Shown: positions 61,129 to 64,000 of the stretch, one piece after another
How positions within the stretch are numbered: position 1 is the first letter of the stretch
Layout: each line of letters begins with the position of its first letter
NCBI GenBank assembly: GCA_026707665.1
Contig: JAPOWK010000159.1
Span: 1-64,000 of the forward strand
Direction: 5' to 3'
DNA from: Chloroflexota bacterium
Lineage (GTDB): Bacteria > Chloroflexota > Anaerolineae > Aggregatilineales > Phototrophicaceae
DNA length: 64,000 bases
Position numbers and translations under genes: made by a program
Notes under the pieces: generated by a model
What the model saw: only the letters and a program-made list of their open reading frames with translations
What the model was told of the DNA's origin: nothing
Database searches by the model: none

Positions 61129-62127
61129 ATGCGCATTGCTCTTGATGCGATGGGAACGGACAATCGTCCGCTTAGCGATATCGCCGGCGGCGTGCTGGCG
61201 GCCAGAGAATTTGGCGATACCATCGTCTTGGTCGGGGACAAACCGATGATTGAGGCGGAGCTCAAAAATCACAGTATCAACAGCGCCAAGGTAGAAATCC
61301 TGCACGCGCCGAACGATATTGCCATGGATGAGAAGCCGACGGACGTGCTTAAGTTGGCGCCATCGTCTTCCATACATGTTGCGCTGGATGCGGTCAAGAA
61401 GGGCGATGCCGATGCCTTTGTAACGATGGGCAATACCGGGGCTGTGCATGCGCTCGCGACTCTGAAGACCTTGCGACGAATCCCCGGTGTCAAGCGACCG
61501 GTGCTCTCGGCGCTGTTCACGGTGAATGATCACCGCATGATTTTCCTCGATGTAGGCGCAAACACCGATGCCAAGCCGGAATGGGTGCAGCAGTTCGCCG
61601 TGATGGGCAGCATTTATGCCGAGCGTGTTTTGAGTTGTACCCAGCCGCGCATCGCCCTGCTCTCCAATGGCGCGGAAGAAATCAAGGGCAACTTGCTCAT
61701 TCGAGAAGCGGCCGACATCCTGCGCCGCAGCAAAATGAATTTCGTCGGCAATGTGGAGCCGGTGCAACTGATGACATCAGTCGCCGATGTGATCGTCATG
61801 GACGGCTTCGTAGGCAACATCGTATTAAAGATGTTTGAAGCGACAACGCACTATGTCGCGACCTTGATTCGGCAGGAGTTTCGCAACGACGCCATATCCA
61901 TGTTGGGTGGCGCGTTGGCTCGGCCCGCCTTCAATCGTATCAGGAGACGCGTGGATACTTCGGAAATCGGCGGCGCGCCGCTCCTGGGCGTTAACGGCGT
62001 GGTGATCATCGGGCACGGCGGGAATTCCGCAATCGGCATCAAGAATGCGATTCAGCAAGCGCGCAAGGCCGTAAAAGAAAATGTCATCGGGGCGATACGC
62101 AGCGGCATCGCCAAGGAAGCCTTGTGA
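61129..62127 (+). CDS. plsX: Phosphate acyltransferase PlsX
   Basis: The 332-residue enzyme makes acyl phosphate from acyl-ACP for phospholipid synthesis. IALDAMGTDNRP at the start, SSIHVALDAVKKGDADAFVTMGNTG, LDVGANTDAKPEWVQQF, LLSNGAEEIKGN and the FVGNIVLKMFEA region are typical. ATG 61129 is chosen, with GGAAGG 10 bases upstream. fabF follows 16 bases after the stop and trmFO after that, so lipid genes and a tRNA-modification gene may share a transcript. Confidence 0.95.
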   Translation: MRIALDAMGTDNRPLSDIAGGVLAAREFGDTIVLVGDKPMIEAELKNHSINSAKVEILHAPNDIAMDEKPTDVLKLAPSSSIHVALDAVKKGDADAFVTMGNTGAVHALATLKTLRRIPGVKRPVLSALFTVNDHRMIFLDVGANTDAKPEWVQQFAVMGSIYAERVLSCTQPRIALLSNGAEEIKGNLLIREAADILRRSKMNFVGNVEPVQLMTSVADVIVMDGFVGNIVLKMFEATTHYVATLIRQEFRNDAISMLGGALARPAFNRIRRRVDTSEIGGAPLLGVNGVVIIGHGGNSAIGIKNAIQQARKAVKENVIGAIRSGIAKEAL

Positions 62128-62143
62128 TCCGGAGCGGACCCGC

Positions 62144-63406
62144 ATGGAAATGACGCGAAACGGTCGCAAGCGGGTGGTCATCACCGGTTTAGGCGTGGTC
62201 TCGCCCTTGGGCAACAAAGACAGCTTTTGGGATGCGATCGCCGCCGGCACATCCGGGATTCGAAAGCTGCAAAACATTGAGACCGAGCATCTCAACGTCA
62301 AGATCGGTGCCGAAATCCGAGACTTTGATTCGTCCGACACGATCCCGCCTAAACAGGCGCGCCGCATGGGGCGGGCAACGCAGTTCGCGATTGTCGCCGC
62401 CGTCATGGCAGTCAATGATGCTGGCTTGGCTGTCGAGACGGTTGGCGAAATCGGACACCGCGTCGCCACATTGATTGGCACGACGCTCGGCAGCTATGAG
62501 GTGGGCGAATCGGGGATAAAAGCCTGGCGGGACTCGGGATACAAGCGCGCCAATCCGATGAGCATTGTCAACGCCCTGCCCAATATGCCGGGTCACTATG
62601 TGAGCAGAATGCTGAACGCTGTTGGTCCGCTGGTCACGCCATCGGTCGCCTGCGCCACAGGCATACAGGTGGTCGGCGAAGCCTGCGACCTGATCCAACT
62701 GGGCAAATGCGACTTGGCCATTGCCGGGGCCGTCGACGCCGTGATGTTTGACTATATCCTGGCCGGCTTCAGCGCGACACGCGCGCTAACCCGCGACTAC
62801 AATGACGCGCCCGAACAAGCCAGCCGGCCCTTTGACGCCAATCGCAGCGGATTCGTATTGGGCGAAGGCGGCGCCGTGTTCATCGTGGAAAGCCTCGAGC
62901 GCGCCAGAGAACGCGGCGCGAAGGTTTACGCTGAAATCCTGGGCTATGGCGCGTCATCGGATGCCTATCACGTCGCGGCGCCCGATCCCAACGGGGGCGG
63001 CGCCAAGCGAGCGATGCAATGGGCTTTGGACGACGCGAAAACGGCGCCGTCGGAGATCGAATACATCAACGCGCATGGATCTTCGACACAGGCGAATGAC
63101 GCAATCGAGACCGCTGCGGTGAAACATGTATTCGGCGAATACGCTTATCGCATCCCGGTCAGTTCGACGAAAAGCATGATCGGTCACGCGATGGCCGGTT
63201 GCGGTTCGCTGGAGATTTCCGCCTGTTTGATGAGCCTCGAGCGCGAGCTTCTGCACCCGACCGTGAATTATGATACGCCCGACCCGGCTTGCGATCTCGA
63301 CTACGTGCCCAATGAGGCGCGGCGCGTACCAGGCATACGGACGATCATGTCGAATAGCTTCGGATTGGGCGGTCAAAACGCCTCGATCATCTTGCGCAAG
63401 TTTTAG
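62144..63406 (+). CDS. fabF: 3-oxoacyl-ACP synthase II
   Basis: The 420-residue condensing enzyme elongates fatty acids. The catalytic triad is the Cys in VACATGIQ, the His in INAHGSST and the His in MIGHAMAGCG; the Lys in SSTKSMIGH and NSFGLGGQNAS are also present. ATG 62144 has GGAG 9 bases upstream. No acyl carrier protein gene lies between plsX and fabF, as is often found elsewhere. Confidence 0.95.
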   Translation: MEMTRNGRKRVVITGLGVVSPLGNKDSFWDAIAAGTSGIRKLQNIETEHLNVKIGAEIRDFDSSDTIPPKQARRMGRATQFAIVAAVMAVNDAGLAVETVGEIGHRVATLIGTTLGSYEVGESGIKAWRDSGYKRANPMSIVNALPNMPGHYVSRMLNAVGPLVTPSVACATGIQVVGEACDLIQLGKCDLAIAGAVDAVMFDYILAGFSATRALTRDYNDAPEQASRPFDANRSGFVLGEGGAVFIVESLERARERGAKVYAEILGYGASSDAYHVAAPDPNGGGAKRAMQWALDDAKTAPSEIEYINAHGSSTQANDAIETAAVKHVFGEYAYRIPVSSTKSMIGHAMAGCGSLEISACLMSLERELLHPTVNYDTPDPACDLDYVPNEARRVPGIRTIMSNSFGLGGQNASIILRKF

Positions 63407-63421
63407 CGCCGGGATTAACGA

Positions 63422-64000
63422 ATGACCCAAAAGGTAATCGTCATCGGAGGCGGACTGGCTGGCAGTGAAGCGGCTTGGCAACTGGCGGAACGGGGCCATC
63501 ACGTGCGGCTCTTTGAGATGCGCCCGGTCAAAACGACAGGCGCGCATGTCAGTCATCGACTAGCCGAATTGGTGTGCAGCAATTCGCTGGGGTCCAAGCT
63601 GCCTGATCGCGCCACCGGCATATTACAGAATGAAGTTAAATTGCTGGGCTCGCTGCTCATGCGCTGCGCCGAAAACGCTGCTGTGCCGGCAGGCGGCGCC
63701 TTGGCTGTCGACCGGGCGCGCTTCGCCGACCAAGTGACCAGACATGTTGATGGACATCCCAAAATCGAAGTGCTCCGGGAAGAAGTGCGCGAAGTGCCCC
63801 TGACAAAACCCGCCATCGTGGCAAGCGGACCGCTCACCTCGCCCGCGCTAGCCGAAGACATCGGCAGGCTGACCGGCGAAAACTATCTGTACTTTTATGA
63901 TGCGATTTCGCCTATCGTGCGCGCGAGCAGCATTGATATGAAGCGCGCATTTCGGGCGAATCGCTATGGCCGCGGTCAGGAAGAGACAGGCGATTATATC
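63422..64000 (+). CDS. trmFO: Methylenetetrahydrofolate-tRNA-(uracil-5-)-methyltransferase TrmFO, 5' part
   Basis: The first 193 residues are in the window and the gene runs off the end. [22 protein letters not shown] is an N-terminal FAD-binding motif (first 20 residues of it diagnostic), followed by [17 protein letters not shown] and [12 protein letters not shown] as in TrmFO (GidA-like small form). The enzyme forms ribothymidine at position 54 of tRNAs using folate and FAD. It starts 15 bases after fabF. Confidence 0.94.
   Translation, partial: MTQKVIVIGGGLAGSEAAWQLAERGHHVRLFEMRPVKTTGAHVSHRLAELVCSNSLGSKLPDRATGILQNEVKLLGSLLMRCAENAAVPAGGALAVDRARFADQVTRHVDGHPKIEVLREEVREVPLTKPAIVASGPLTSPALAEDIGRLTGENYLYFYDAISPIVRASSIDMKRAFRANRYGRGQEETGDYI

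Overview
The window looks like a chromosomal segment of a member of the Chloroflexota, probably Anaerolineae-like. This is inferred from gene content, not from a database search: a fused NuoCD, class II HMG-CoA reductase with an archaeal-type HMG-CoA synthase, mevalonate kinase with isopentenyl phosphate kinase, LytR-CpsA-Psr and SH3b/LysM envelope proteins with Thr/Pro-rich linkers, and frequent GTG/TTG starts. I see no rRNA, phage, insertion sequence or CRISPR array.

Layout. 1-3732: methionine/threonine branch point, with the 3' half of a SAM-I riboswitch and a terminator before a plant-like cystathionine gamma-synthase, then threonine synthase and homoserine kinase. 3761-9008: a strong promoter, iscX, and the quinone-side peripheral arm of complex I (nuoB, fused nuoCD, nuoI), then an Mrp/ApbC ATPase. 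9022-11916: a small membrane protein, a STAS protein, a beta-lactamase-like serine hydrolase and a NUDIX hydrolase. 12196-24379: the most unusual locus, an apparent operon of a membrane histidine-kinase-like protein lacking its phospho-acceptor His, a 2394-residue protein with 40 copies of a roughly 53-residue repeat ending in a LysM-like domain, and a LytR-CpsA-Psr protein. 24463-25652: tRNA-Pro and selD, which carries an in-frame UGA that is almost certainly selenocysteine. 25698-31683: a serine-palmitoyltransferase-like enzyme and the upper mevalonate pathway (HMG-CoA reductase, HMG-CoA synthase, a thiolase-like protein with altered active site, and a DUF35 protein with a broken N-terminal part). 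31759-42499: sugar-type ABC ATPase, CinA-like protein, LepA, TlyA, a secreted protease with two membrane proteins, and a peptide-type solute-binding protein. 42501-46222: the lower mevalonate pathway (isopentenyl phosphate kinase, mevalonate kinase, UbiA prenyltransferase and a mevalonate-(di)phosphate decarboxylase). 46304-55637: RseP, HEAT, SCP2, LysM/M23, SH3b, ErpA-like and TPR proteins. 55642-60978: YigZ, PhyH, YjbQ, tRNA-Glu, TrpS, SmpB, a TPR membrane protein and tRNA-Leu. 61129-64000: plsX, fabF and the start of trmFO.

Three themes connect the genes. Isoprenoid supply is encoded in two blocks and lacks a phosphomevalonate kinase here but has isopentenyl phosphate kinase, pointing to the alternative route through isopentenyl phosphate. 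Fe-S supply (IscX, Mrp-type ATPase, ErpA-like carrier) accompanies complex I. The envelope is served by LCP, LysM/M23, SH3b and PG-binding/serine hydrolase proteins and by the giant repeat protein. Several proteins keep a recognisable fold while having lost catalytic residues (histidine kinase, thiolase, STAS, CinA C-domain, PrsW-like protein, Mrp CxxC); each is listed separately.
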